The notes under the pieces are model-generated. The model was not told where the DNA came from. It saw only the letters and a program-made list of their open reading frames with translations, and made no database searches. This document shows, in pieces, positions 33,450 through 44,590 of a stretch of DNA of 64,000 nt. The position numbers and the translations under genes are program-made. Numbering within the stretch: the first letter of the stretch is position 1; each line of letters starts with the position of its first letter. Origin of the DNA: Gnetum montanum (taxonomy: Eukaryota > Streptophyta > Gnetopsida > Gnetales > Gnetaceae); the NCBI GenBank assembly GCA_015680685.1, contig MNCI01022419.1, positions 108,387 to 172,386 of the forward strand, given 5' to 3'.

Positions 33450-34400
33450 CCTTGAAAATATCAACTAGGGGAAGTTGGAAATCCTTGAGAAATTTAAGTA
33501 GGAGTCCCTCGAGCTAAAATCATTACCCACCGATATGGAATACACGTTCCTTAAAAATGGAAAACTGGTAATTATCAATGCTAAGCTTGCTCCTAAATAG
33601 AAAGAAGAACTATTGAAGGTAATAAATAAATGGTCGGAAGCCTTCACTTAGTCATACCCTGAATTAACTGGAATAGATCCTAGGATATTCCAACATAGAA
33701 TTTACATTGACCCCTCCATGAAGCCTTGAAGACAATCACAAAGGCAATTGAACCCTAAGCTGAAGTAAGTAGTTAAGGAAGAAATTGAACAACTTCTCAA
33801 GGTTGGATTCATATATCCCATTTCTAATAGCGAGTGGGTTAGCCCTTTAGTTATTGTCCCTAAAATGGGAGGCAAATGGAGGGTGTGCATATATTTTAGG
33901 ATACTAAATATGGCAACATTCAAAGATCACTTTCCATTTCCATTTTTCGACCATGTCTTAGACACCATCATAGGGCATCGCTATTAAAGTTTTCTGGATG
34001 GATATAGCGAATATAACCAAATACAAATAGCCCTAGAAGACCAAGCCAAGACTACATTCACTAGTCCTTGGGGAATGTTAACATACAAATAGATGTCGTT
34101 TGGCTTGTGTAATTCCCCTGCAACATTTCAACGACTAGTTCTAAGCATATTCCAACAATAGATAGGGAATGGTGTGGAGCTCTTTATGGACAATTTCTCC
34201 ACTTATGGAGCAAACTTTGATCAAGCCTTGGACCAGTTGGAGAAAGTCTTAAAAATATGTGTAGAAAAAATTTGAGGCTCAATTAATAGAAAAGCCATTT
34301 GATGGTCTAAGAAGGTGTAGTACTAGGGCACAAAATCTCACACATAGGGATAGAGGTAGATCCCAAGAAAATAAAAATTATCCAAGGAATTACCATCAAT
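33450..34400 (+). pseudogene. pol (RT): Reverse transcriptase of element B
   Basis: Palm and fingers motifs in order: FIYPISNSEWVSPLVIVPKM (33807-33866), RVCIYF (Asp replaced by Tyr relative to RVCIDF), HVLDTIIGH, FLDGYSEYNQIQIALEDQAK, FGLCNSPATFQRLVLSIFQQ (about 34097-34156), and VELFMDNFSTYG (34175-34210). The catalytic FMDD is FMDN here, so the second Asp is lost. EKVLKICVEK closes the domain, with a frameshift at about 34266. Inactive through both stops and the active-site change. Confidence 0.88.
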
Positions 34401-34980
34401 TGGAAAACCTCAAAGATATTTAGTCATTCCTTAGACATATTGGCTACTATAGGAGATTTATTGAGAACTTTTCAAAGGTTTCCAAACCATTGTTAGAATT
34501 AACGAAAAAGGATGTACCTTTCGAGTGGACTAGGGAATGCGAATTAGCTTTCCAAACTCTGAAATAGAAGCTAGTAGAAACACCCATTCTATAAGCTCCT
34601 AATTGGTCCAAACCATTTTATATCATGACTAACACATCCAACTATGCTTTAGGAGATGTACTTACATAGTTAGATGACCAGAAGCATCCTTATTATATCC
34701 ACTGTGCAAGTAGAAGTATCGTTGGTGCACAACTTAACTACACTACCATAGAGAAAGAATTAATGGCTGTAGTGTTTGCACTAAATAAGTTTAGACATTA
34801 TGTATTGGGATATAAAGTATATATACATACAGATCATAGTGCAATTTGGTTCCTCATGAATAAGCCAATGGTAAGCCCTCATATCATATGATGACTTGTA
34901 ATCTTACAAGAGTTTAATTTAATGATGATTGATCGCAAGGGCATTGAGAATGTAGTTGCTGATCATTTATCTCGATTGTG
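34400..34980 (+). pseudogene. pol (RNH): RNase H domain of element B
   Basis: FEWTRECELAFQTLK, KPFYIMTNTSNYALGDVLT (about 34611-34668; the first Asp of the usual D(A)S is Asn here), YYIHCASRSIVGAQLNYTTI EKELMAVVFALNKFRHYVLG, then VYIHTDHSAIWFLM (34819-34860) and IENVVADHLSRL (34945-34980). The usual order after RT. This domain is absent from F and A, which lets the deletion ends be placed. Confidence 0.85.
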
Positions 34981-35199
34981 ATGGGACAACAAAGAGGATG
35001 AGTATCCAATTTTTGATCATTTCCATAATGAATTTCTCTTTGTTGATGTAGTGAATAATCACTCACACATGGAGACAAACTAGTATGATAGCATTTTTAC
35101 CTATCTCCTCATCCAACAAACACCAGAAGAGTTAAACCTTAAGAAATAAAATAGTTGCTTCATTGAGCCAAGTACTTTATGGAGATCAATGGGAAACTT

Positions 35200-36310
35200 T
35201 ACAAAGTGTGTCTTGATGACTTGGTTCGATGGTGTGTTCCCGATATAGATCAACTATGAGTTCTTCAAGATGCTCATGAGGGTCCTTATGGGGGTCATTA
35301 AGCTGGGAGAAAAACGACCATTAAGATCCTACTTGCAGGATATTATTGGCCTAAATTATTTCGGGACACCCATCATTTTGTCCAATCTTGTAAGCACTGT
35401 CAACGTGATGGGGAAATGACTACTAGAATGGAGGGTCCGCAATGATGGATTCAATTGTTAGAACCCTTTAACATTTGGCGAATTGATTTTATGGGGCCAC
35501 TTACACCAATGTCCAATGGAAAAGCTTATATTATTGTTGCTATTGATTACCTAACAAAATGGGTAGAAGCAGCTACTGTTAAGGATTGTACATCATCTAT
35601 AGTTGCACGATTTGTTCAACAATAAATCATAAATAGGTTTGGTGTGTCACGCGCACTTATTTCAGACAATGGTATGAACTTCATAGGTGTAACTTTTCAG
35701 AAATTAATGCAATGCTTAGGGGTTGAACACAAACTAACAATACCATACCAGCCCCCAAGCGAATGGTCAAGCCAAAGTCACCAACAGGGAGATTATAAAA
35801 ATATTGACAAGAACTATTAGCAAGTTTAGGTGAGACCGGAGCACTAAACTAAATGATGCTCTTTGGGCATACTACTCCACATGGAAACTCCCTATAGGCT
35901 ACTCTCCCTATGAGTTAGTGTACAGTAAATTACCAATGCTTCCCATTCAAACTGAGCTCCATACACTATCCACGACATGTGACCTCAACCTTGACCTTAA
36001 TCTAGCATAGAAACAATGGTTAGTAACCCTTAACTTACTAGATGAAAACTGATTAGCTACCATATCATCTAATGAATTACACAAGGCCTTCAATAAACAA
36101 TGTCATGACCTAAGAATTAGGAAAGTTAAATATCAGCGAGGAGATAAGGTTCTCTACTAGAATCCCACACATGTGCCACAACGTACTAAATTTCAAACAC
36201 TGTGGGAAGGACCTTATATTATTTATGAAACTTTTTCTTTAGGGGCCATGACAACATATAAACCTAAGAGCCTAGATAAGAAACATTTGGTAAACATGCA
36301 ATAAAACAAA
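35200..36310 (+). pseudogene. pol (IN): Integrase of element B
   Basis: HHCC finger: AHEGPYGGH (35271), AGYYWPKLF, then SCKHCQRDG (35388-35414). Catalytic core: [20 protein letters not shown] (35467-35526, first Asp), [28 protein letters not shown] (35641-35682, second Asp), LGVEHKLTIPYQP. One extra C in the run 35752-35756 shifts the frame; the catalytic-Glu segment NREIIK survives in the shifted frame (about 35789-35806). The C-terminal region continues through ELVYSKLPMLPIQTEL. A TAG lies at 35623. Confidence 0.88.
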
Positions 36311-38368
36311 CCTTTCTAGGAGCTTAGGACAGCTAGTACACATGCTACCTCTCTTGATGGATAACCCTGCTCACTATTTCGGATCTCCTCCTTCCAACTT
36401 AGTCGTGGGAGAGATGGCCACCTATGCTAATCGTTCTAGGCTCTCAGTTCTTTTTGAATTTTTTTACACATTATATATATATATATATATATATATTATT
36501 TTACACATTCTTTCAACTTTTCTTATTTTGTTTGACACCATCATTCATGTTTTTACTGTTTCTTTGTTTGCTTGATTTACTTTTATTCATCATCTAATAA
36601 GTGCTCATGATGGTGGATTGAATTATATCATATTGATTGTTAATGTTTTGTTTTTACCTTTGAATTATGATGCTGATATTAAGGTATGGTTCTTTTGGTA
36701 AAACAGGCAATGAGTTCATGCCGACCACTCATCCATACAACTCTATGGTCTCCTTTAGCTTGCAACTATACAATCCCCTTTTTCTAAGTAAACTTGTTAA
36801 TGAATTGGTGGCTGGGTATTTTTCAAAACAAGGAAAGACTCAGAGGATGAAAAGGATGTGACTTTAAGGGGATTCAATGCATTGGTGCTAGCCATTCTCT
36901 TGGGTGCTTGGATGCTTTTTCTTGGGTTTTCCAGCATTTTGATATTGTTCAAATATCATGAAGCTGAGTGAATAAAAATAAGTCTTTGCATGGTATGGTT
37001 CTCATGCATAAACATAAAAAAAAGAGAGAGAAAAAAAGAGAAAAAGGTGAGAATTAAAAGCACACCCCTTAGACATAATAAAGCAATATGGGCTACAAGC
37101 ACTGGTTATGGCACTGGAAAGACATGTTACCCATGCCTGAAAGTTCCCTCTAACTAAGGCCGTTTCTCACTTCTTGCTTCTCCATCTCACTCTCTTTGGG
37201 ATGGTGGTTACTCTTCATGGAAGCATTCTTGTTGCTTCAAGAGGATGGATTGGCCAAGTGTATTGATGTGAGGTCACTGAATGTGGTTGGTTTGAGTCTG
37301 GATTTGGGATGAGTTCTACTCAATTATCTTAACCATGAAATACACAAGGGACTTTACACAACCTTATTTTTTAGATTCCATTCCATTCTCTCCTCTCCAT
37401 CTTTCTTCCCATTTTCCACCTCATTGTCGGTTTTATAATTAGTATGTTCTGGGTTGATGCATTTTTTTTCTTTAGTGAATTCTTGTGGGTAAGTTTTTCA
37501 CTCTTACTTCCAAATGACATTCTTAGAGCCTATAGACTCTTTGGTTTTGTGGGGTTTTCAAGGCATAAAGGGCATGAGATTGCTTTGGGGAGGACCCACT
37601 AGCATTTATTTTTGGTGAAATTGTTAACTTTTTTCCATTAAACATTTCCTGAAAGCAATCATTTCTTGTTTCATCCCCATCCATGACATTCATTTTATTG
37701 GCGTTGTCATTGATATTTTTCATCTTTCTTGTTCCTCATGTTTTTCCATCTTATAGCTACCAGAGGTTCACTCTTAGTCATGGGGGCCCTAGCATAAATT
37801 TTTCATTTTTTTTCATTTTACTAATTACCTAACCCCTACACCTTGGGTAGTTGCCAATGATAAATCTCTAAACCAATTTCTGCATAATCACAACTCAACC
37901 AATGCACTTCATATTGAGGCAATGTATCAACTGCATTATGGATTATCTATCCTTGCTCATTTGTGACTGTGTTGTATGTGCAAATGAAAATCATACAAAC
38001 AATGGACTAGGCTTAGAGAAAGCACTTAGGATGGATTAGAATTGGAGCATTTACAAAAGGAGCAAGTTTAGTGGCATGGCTATGGATAAACAATAGAAGG
38101 TGTAATCTCGGCATTGGTAGCAACATGCTCCATCTTCTTTCTCTCTCTCTTTTTCTCTTTAAGCTACCAAATAAATCCTTCGATGTCATTTATGTACGAG
38201 TGTTCACCACAATGGTCATGAACACTAATGTTGTAATATGCTTATTGATCCATTCACTGGGCACATTGAGTCTGTCATCCTATTCCATTGTCAGTTTTCA
38301 ATTAGTCAATAATCCCATACCTTCCCAATATTTTGTAAGGAACTCAAGGATGAGTTTTCATTCAGTCA
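36311..38368 (+). other. Post-pol region of element B, no clear gene
   Basis: About 2 kb with a (TA)n run (36471-36496) and small frames only. It is conserved at DNA level with A 8664-10310, including GAGATGGCCACCTAT (36411), the block 37340-37480 and the last 250 bp before the purine tract (CTATCAATAATCCCATACC-like). Three purine-tract-like motifs occur (36391-36410, 37768-37787, 38361-38376). Athila elements often carry an env-like ORF here, but I see no signal peptide or membrane protein frame. Confidence 0.6.
36471..36496. repeat. (TA)n microsatellite
   Basis: Thirteen or so TA units at the start of the post-pol region of B. In A the same place has non-repetitive T-rich sequence, so the run expanded in B. 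Confidence 0.9.
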
Positions 38369-38376
38369 TGGGGGTA
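38369..38376 (+). other. Polypurine tract of element B
   Basis: TGGGGGTA directly before the 3' LTR at 38377, preceded by CATTCAGTCA as in A and H. Confidence 0.85.
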
Positions 38377-39306
38377 TGATGAGAGCAATTATTCTAGCAG
38401 TTACTCTAATTATTAGAGTGGTTACTCTAGTGGTTACTCTAGTAGTTATTCTAATTATTAGAGTGGTTACTCTAGTGGTTACTTTAGCAGTTATTCTAAT
38501 TATTAGAGTGGTTACTCTAATTATTAGAGTAGTTGCTCCCAAGCCTATAAATATAGTGCCTAGGTGCATAATTGGGAGGAATTCTTTTAGCAGTCAAGTA
38601 GCAAAACTCTTGTAGTCTGTTTGAAAAGTTAGAGTATTTTCCAAGTGCCTACAACAGGAGGTCTAAGTGTGGATGGATCTTTATTTGAGAATTTTGTAGC
38701 TGAGCACACCTTGTGTACGACAATAAAGACGAGCTCTTTGATTCATCCTTGCAACACTTGAGATTTTTTTTCTTATGCATTTATTCTATTTTATTTTCTT
38801 ATGTATTTATTTTATTTTATGCACTTTACATTTTTTTTATTTACACAACAATTCATTTTGATCAATTAAGTAAATCATTAAATTACACAAGCACAACCAC
38901 TTCGAACATGCATGTAATGCTTGGTAACCCAGTAATGATTAGTGTTTGGTAATCCTAGCAGTGTTGCACTAGTTCAGGATGTGTACGACAAGTGGGAATG
39001 AACGCTAGTGTTAGGATTACTTAGAATTTAGTTAATGAGTAGTTAAGTTAACTTAGTCACTTAGTTACCTCTCTCCTTCCCTCCTAGCACAGGACATAAA
39101 AACATAAAAGCTATAAAAATCATATGCCTCAAGCTTACTTAACCATACAATCGTGACATACAGGTAAGCTTGGAAAGACAATGATCAACTAACCCGTCCT
39201 TATTCCACAAAGGTGCATAAGCACTTAGTCCTTGAAATTCGACCAGGTCATGCGTGAAATGCTCGTATTCATATGGTTGAGTGTAGGGGTACCTTGCTGC
39301 TCATCA
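38377..39306 (+). repeat. 3' LTR of element B
   Basis: 930 bp; the same landmarks as the 5' LTR with a shorter U3 array (38384-38535), TATA box CCTATAAATATAG (about 38538-38550), arms TCTTTATT (38678-38685) and AATAAAGA (38722-38729), and the end CTCATCA at 39306 followed by the duplication ACTAG. Scattered substitutions relative to the 5' LTR show a moderately old insertion. Confidence 0.92.
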
Positions 39307-39311
39307 ACTAG
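39307..39311. repeat. Target site duplication of element B, right copy
   Basis: ACTAG, identical to 29253-29257. Beyond it the coding sequence of C's antisense gene continues (ILTNIDFGDIN). Confidence 0.92.
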
Positions 39312-39604
39312 CATTCTTACTAATATTGATTTTGGGGATATTAACTAGGCCAATATGACAAAGGACTAGATCCTCCATCATTTGGAGAATGGTCTTCAAC
39401 ATCTACCCTTGGTAGTCATGGAGTTTGAGTCCCCACATGTTTGATACATTCTATGTTTTAGTTTTATTTTAGATTATGGTTGTTGTTTAAGTTATAGTTT
39501 AAGGTGTTGGTTGCTGATCAACTATGTGTTGTTGTGTTTCAGGCATCAGGAAACATTAGTGGCCTTAGTAGCAAGGGTGGGATGACCCATCACTTCCTCT
39601 TCTA

Positions 39605-40330
39605 GATGCCCCATAGCATCCTCCATCTACCTATTTTAGCTTGTTGGCTATATGTTTTTTTATAGTGTTAATGGCTATTATTAGCCAAGACTATGACTAT
39701 TCTTATTTTTTTTTGACATTTTTCCATACAGTGTGACCACAACTATTTATGTTATAAATTCTTTAAATTTAAATTTTTTTGGTTTTAGTTTTGGCTATAT
39801 ATATTATTCTAGTATTATAAACATTGCAAATGGCTATGTTGACAATTTTGGTTATAAAGTTAAACAACTAAACAATGTAGTTAAAGACTAAACATAAATA
39901 AGGTAACAAAGATGCATAACAATTTTAGGTCATGGTGGGCATAGGTTATTCAAGTATTTTTCCAATTTAAGGCCATGGCGGGCCATGTTATGTGATATTT
40001 TTCATTGTTAGTTTTAGGCCATGGTAGGGCATGGTATGTTATTTTTCTAGATTAAGGCCATGGCGGGCCATGTTTAAAAGAAACTCATATTTTTTGGTGA
40101 TTTTTTCTATTTTAAAATTTTTAGGGTCTTTTAGTTAATATAATGCTAAGCAAGTAAAGTAAAGAAAGAAATAAGGCCATAATAAATAGAAATGAAAATA
40201 AAATAAAATTCTAGGATATATGCATAAAAAGTAGAATAAAACATATAAAAAGACATAGCTGGTCAACATGGAGAAAACTTAGGCTAAATTTTTATAGGAC
40301 ATATAGCTATAAAGGTTATAAGCACATAGC
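39605..40330. other. Non-coding stretch of C after the antisense gene
   Basis: No gene. Contains three copies of a phrase like TTAGGCCATGGCGGGCCATG (about 39925, 39965, 40020, 40060), AT-rich otherwise. It resembles D 49440-49510 (CCTTAAACTAGTGGCCTTCC) on the other strand, so it is the spacer just downstream of protease. Confidence 0.5.
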
Positions 40331-41300
40331 AAGGAAGGAGTAGGGGTACATGTTACTTGTGTAGAATCTTCCTAATCTTTGAAAGGTTAGGAAATATATA
40401 AGGCCTTTTCCACACAAGTTTGTACTCACCATTCCCTTCACTAATGATGTTGAAAGGGAGTTTATGCCATGACACATCTTGTTGTCCATCATTGTCATTC
40501 TTGGCTTGCTCTTCTCTCTTGGGTTGATGGACTTTCTGGCTAGAAGTTTACTCCTGAAGCTCCACTTTAGACCCCTACTCTATGTTCACATTGTTGAAAG
40601 CTAGAGGAATCATGTTATTAATGTGAATGATAATTTCACCTTCCTCATAAGGAAGGTGAATCTCTTGATGTATAGGTGAAGACATGGCTCATAATTGAGC
40701 TAACCAAGGTTTTCCTAGGATAAGGTTAAACCCCAGTGTTTCCTCCATCACCAAGAAATTGGCAGTTGTGGGGAATTGCTCTCCTACTACAAAGTTCAAG
40801 GAGATAGACCCCTTAACAGTAATCCTTGACTCATTGAAGGACTTGAGAGCTACCATTGTTGTATGTTGTATCTACTCTGTTAAGCCCAAGCATTCAATGA
40901 TGGTACATGGGATGATGTTTGTTGTAACTCCATTGTCAACATGCAGCCTATGCATCTTAAACTACCCCACCCAAATTGCAATGAAAAGAGAAGCCCTAGT
41001 CACTTCACCATTTTGGGAATTGATCTTGATTTTGCTGTTGCAAAATACCAACAATGTTGACTTCACTTCCCTTGGTGAAGAAGGAATCATTATCACATGG
41101 ATAGATTCCTTGTTAGCAAGGATTTTCTCACTAATGGGGATGGAAGTCAACATCTTGACTATCACCTCATAGTGCGTGGAAAAAGTCATGATCAATTCAT
41201 ACAAGCTCAAAGATGTGTTCTTTTGGTTGAGGAATTATTTGACCTGATCCATCTCACTAAGGAATTTTTTGTTGTTGACCATGGATTTATCACCTTGGTT
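40331..41300 (-). pseudogene. pro: Retropepsin-like protease region of element C
   Basis: The frame 41210-40962 (MSLYELIMTFSTHYEVIVKM) leads into the active site LHVDNGVTTNIIP (DNG encoded by the complement of 40929-40937), then LNFVVGEQFPTTANFLVM EETLGFNLILGKTWLAQL (about 40800-40700), the flap and C-terminal half of the protease. It ends with NMIPLAFNNVNIE and RPYIFPNLSKIRKILH (about 40400-40330). D has the same DNG site, so DNG rather than DSG/DTG seems normal for this family. The strand and order place it directly after gag. Confidence 0.75.
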
Positions 41301-43450
41301 GTGCTTTACTTCCTCCATGCACTCCAAAATCCAAACTTCAATCTTAGGTTGTTGGGGTCTTTCCTCTTTCTTCTTCTTTTGGATTTTGGGATCCTCCTAT
41401 GATTTGTTAGTTATGGAAACATGGCAAGAGGAGGTCATGGGTATAGATGAGATGGAGGTAGGCTTTAGTGCGATCGCTTCCTTTCATGCCTTAGCCTGCT
41501 TGTAACTCTTGTTGTTATGATTTTGCTTATGCTTCTTCCTCTACTTGGTTGGAGTCTTTTGGTAGCTAGTCATTGGTTGTGAGAAAGAGGTAGTAGCATT
41601 GGCTAGCACAAGAGATCATTGTGTGGTTATGTTGGTGGGTTGGGCTATGGCTAGTTGGGTTATGTTGGGCTAGGGCACCCTAATGATGAAAAGCTTCCTT
41701 AGAGGCACTCGTGATGGTACTATCACAACAAAAGATCATTGTGAGGGGTACCGAAATCATGAATGGTTTTCTTACTAGTTCCCAATTTTCATCAATGTTG
41801 AATGCTAAAATACCATAGGGGCTATTACTAGCATTCAATGGATCCTTGTACGCTTGCATCGACTAATTTTTTGGTTAGACTAAGTTGGAAGAATCTAGGA
41901 CCAGCTCTCCCCCATCTATCATCTTTTGCAAGTCATCCTTCAGTGCGAGGTAGAAGTTTTTGTCATGACCATGCAATTAGTGATAGTGGAAAAAGTAGTC
42001 TAGTTTAAAGTACCTAGGTAATTGAGGATCATCATTCATTGCTAAAGCAAGATCTTTGGCTATTTCACATATCCACTCATTCTTACTTTGGTACATTCAC
42101 TTAAAGTTTGGCCTTTTTGTGGTTCATGCAGTGGTCCCAGAGGTTGATGGTTGGTTATTATATTTATTGGCAGGAGCCTTTGGTGGGTTGGTCCTTGGCC
42201 CTTGATTAGTGATCTTGGCCACCTCTTTGGTTACTATTTCTACGGCCACGTTGTTATGTTTGCTCTTCTTCTTGTCCCTTCATGTATGTTGATTTTTGTA
42301 TGCTATGTAGGCTAGGTCATGACTAACCTCCACAACATCTTCTATATTCTTGGTCTAAGAGAAAACTTGACTAAGTATCTATAGGTCAAGATACTATAGC
42401 TTGTACTTTATGAAATCATTGATTACCCCATTGAATATAGCCAAAAGGTGAGTTTCAACTATAGGCTTTGGTATTTCATTTAAAAGATTATTCCACCATT
42501 AGATGAACTTCTACATGAGCTAAAGGGATCCTTACTTAACCTTCATGAGTTGGTCAAGCATAGTATTAGGCCTCAAGTTGTACTTTAAGTGGTTAATAAA
42601 CTAGGTTGTAAGGTCTTCAAGGGAGGATATGGATCCTTTCAGTAGCCATAGTACCAATTAAGCACTTTCCTAGTTAAGGACATAGGGAAGATTCTCATAT
42701 AGTGTGAGGCTATGGTTGCAATAGCAAGCACTCGAATTGAAGGTTATAAGGTGAGTGTTGGAATCACCTTATTTTTTATAGTTGTTAAATTGAGGAATAT
42801 GGACACCAAGAGGAAGTATCAAGGGTGGGACCATAAGACTAATGGAATCATCCTAGTAAAAATCCATACTTTTGACACTTTGAGAAGTAGAGGCTTTAGG
42901 CCTCTTCAACTCTTATATTAGGTCTTGGATCATCTAGAAGGCCTGATCTAGGCCCTATGCTACCCCTATTGGTTGTAGGGCTTGCACATATGGCTATGGT
43001 ATTTGTTGTGAGGATTGTGGCCTCACTATTGCTTACAAAATAGAAAGGAGTGGTTATGTCATGGTTGTAGTTTTTGGGCCAAATAAAGAAAATGATGTTT
43101 ATATTGGTATTTAGGGAACAAATAGGAAAAAGGAGATATGTGATCCATGAGTTTCTTGGGGTCCATGGTGGGACCCACATAGATGGTTAGTGGATTTGTG
43201 TTGGTAACAACCATTGTAGATGGCTGACAAATCAATGGTATGTGGCAAAAGGCACCAATGGATTATAAGTTGTTGAATGTTACATTGATTGTGTCTAATG
43301 TGCGGCTATGATCAATGTGAAACCAACCATAGTAGGGTAGGAAGGGGTGGAGGATGGAAGTACCTAACCCAGGGAGAAAATAAAGGCATTAGAAGAAGAC
43401 ACTATGACCTTTGAGGATGTTTATTGGAACAACAACCCTAGGATGTTTTT
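41301..43450 (-). pseudogene. gag: gag of element C
   Basis: Tat-like Gag. The first part has YLLFPICSLNTNINIIFFIW (43135-43076), a frameshifted match to FFVTRYQHKHISQYL in D. The central domain follows (about 42760-42200: AIATIASHYMRIFPMSLTRK, a match to HTIMQIFPMSLTKKSLDSYN in D). A Lys/Pro/Asn-rich linker (42000-41300) leads to the protease. The frame is broken at many places. It would form the capsid that packages the element RNA. Confidence 0.65.
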
Positions 43451-44590
43451 AGGCTCAGATTCTATTCTAAACTCATCCTCCTCTTTTTCTTATTGCCCAT
43501 CAAAGGTAGCCTTCAAGTTATTTTCATCAATCTCAATGAGAAGGGCTAAGATGCTAGCATAAATATCATTGAAGGATCTAAGGGGAGGAAATATAATCTT
43601 TCCCATTGCAATGGATGAGCTCAAATTCCCTCTTGGATTTTGCTTCCACTCATGTGATTAGCATGCCAATCTAGATCTTAATGCAAATGAAGTTGTAGTG
43701 GTCTTCATTTATCATCAAAAACCTAGAACCTTTTTTTCCTAAGTCTCAAGGACTATCTACATTTAATCATAGTAGGGTCTTTGGGATCATAGACCCTCAT
43801 GGCTTGTTGGCTAGATTCTTCATCAATGAAAGTGAAAAGTAATTTGATTAAGTGCTGAAAATACATGGTTATAATGTCAAAAAAGGCTTAAGATAGGATA
43901 TAAATGGTAAAAACAAGAGTAAATCCTTGCAACTAGAATTCAAAAATTGTCAAAAGAAGCAAAAATGGCTAAAAATGAAGGGGGGGAAACGGGGCTATAC
44001 CCCTTTACTAGAAATAGAAAGATGAGAATGCTGACACCAAGTCTCACCCATGCTAGCCTCCTAGCTACCTTTACACTAGGTATGGCAAGGAGGATAGAAG
44101 GGAGTAACATGAGAAAATCTCACACCTTCCTATTGTAACATTGATGAGGGGGGGAGATGGGAAGGGGGAGGGGAGGGGCTAGAAAACAAAGTGGAAAGTT
44201 GGTGTTTTCTATGAGAAATCGATTTTGGCAAGCTGTCACTTTCCTTAAATAGGAAATATGGGGATTTAGCTAGCTTCTAAAAGTGTGATGGCTTATAGAA
44301 TGGTTGCACCACCAACATTGGAAATCTAGAAAACAATGAGAGCCAAAAAATGGGGGGAACGATATCAACAATTACCTTGGGTTTTAAAATTCATAGCAAG
44401 TGTTGTGAGAAATTAAATTACCCAACCACCTACAAGTTCCAAGATAAAGTTTATATCACAAGGAGGTAAGGGGAAAAGTTAGGTTTTCAAGCTTTTTCCT
44501 AAAAAAAAATGTAAATTTAAAGATAGGAGCAATGTTGGCAATATGGCTAATAGATTTGGTCACAAAAATCAAGTAGAGGCCCTCCTTCTA
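43451..44590 (-). other. 5' leader of element C
   Basis: Between the LTR and gag. No supported gene; contains a C/G homopolymer patch (44150-44180, GGGGGAGATGGGAAGGGGGA) and T runs. The primer binding site should be at its LTR side, but I could not identify one with confidence. Confidence 0.4.

Larger units (their letters stand above)
29258..39306 (+). mobile_element. Complete Athila-like LTR retrotransposon B
   Basis: 10,049 bp with 5' LTR (29258-30219), PBS (30221), gag, protease, RT, RNase H, integrase, a 2-kb post-pol region, purine tract (38369-38376) and 3' LTR (38377-39306), flanked by ACTAG. Inserted into an exon of the antisense gene of element C; joining the sequence across the duplication keeps that exon's frame open. 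The domain order is the reference for the internally deleted relatives A and F. Coding frames contain many TAG stops and changed catalytic residues, so it is no longer autonomous. Confidence 0.93.
24053..39604 (+). pseudogene. Antisense multi-exon gene inside Tat-like element C (function unknown)
   Basis: Runs opposite to C's gag-pol. Likely exons: about 24053-24110; about 25970-26190 (donor GTAAG at 26191); 26283-26562; 26686 to about 27190, perhaps reading on; up to 27737 (donor GTATGTT at 27738); 27818-28446; 28560 to about 39440, split by B; 39543-39604. Protein features: FVGYLKGFAEFLVVWRNG (27344-27397), an Ala/Lys/Glu-rich tail (REVEEEAKAKLKRPKEEA), VKWDPSIGMKIDSLPKL (28569-28619) and a Glu/Gln/Lys-rich, probably coiled-coil C-terminal part (28690-29120). 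The equivalent in D (minus strand, 53088-49976) keeps these blocks and several exon edges. Stops are mostly TAG/TGA at likely Gln/Trp/Arg codons. No known family is recognised with confidence; a plant transposon-associated domain is possible. Confidence 0.6.

Noticed and set aside
36306-38368. env-like gene of Athila type in B
   Set aside because: The position is right, but there is no long frame, signal peptide or membrane segment conserved with A; only DNA-level similarity.
43947-44138. Plus-strand frame MSKEAKMAKNEGGETGLYPF
   Set aside because: Lies in the leader of element C on the opposite strand; D's equivalent is not available and no motif supports it.
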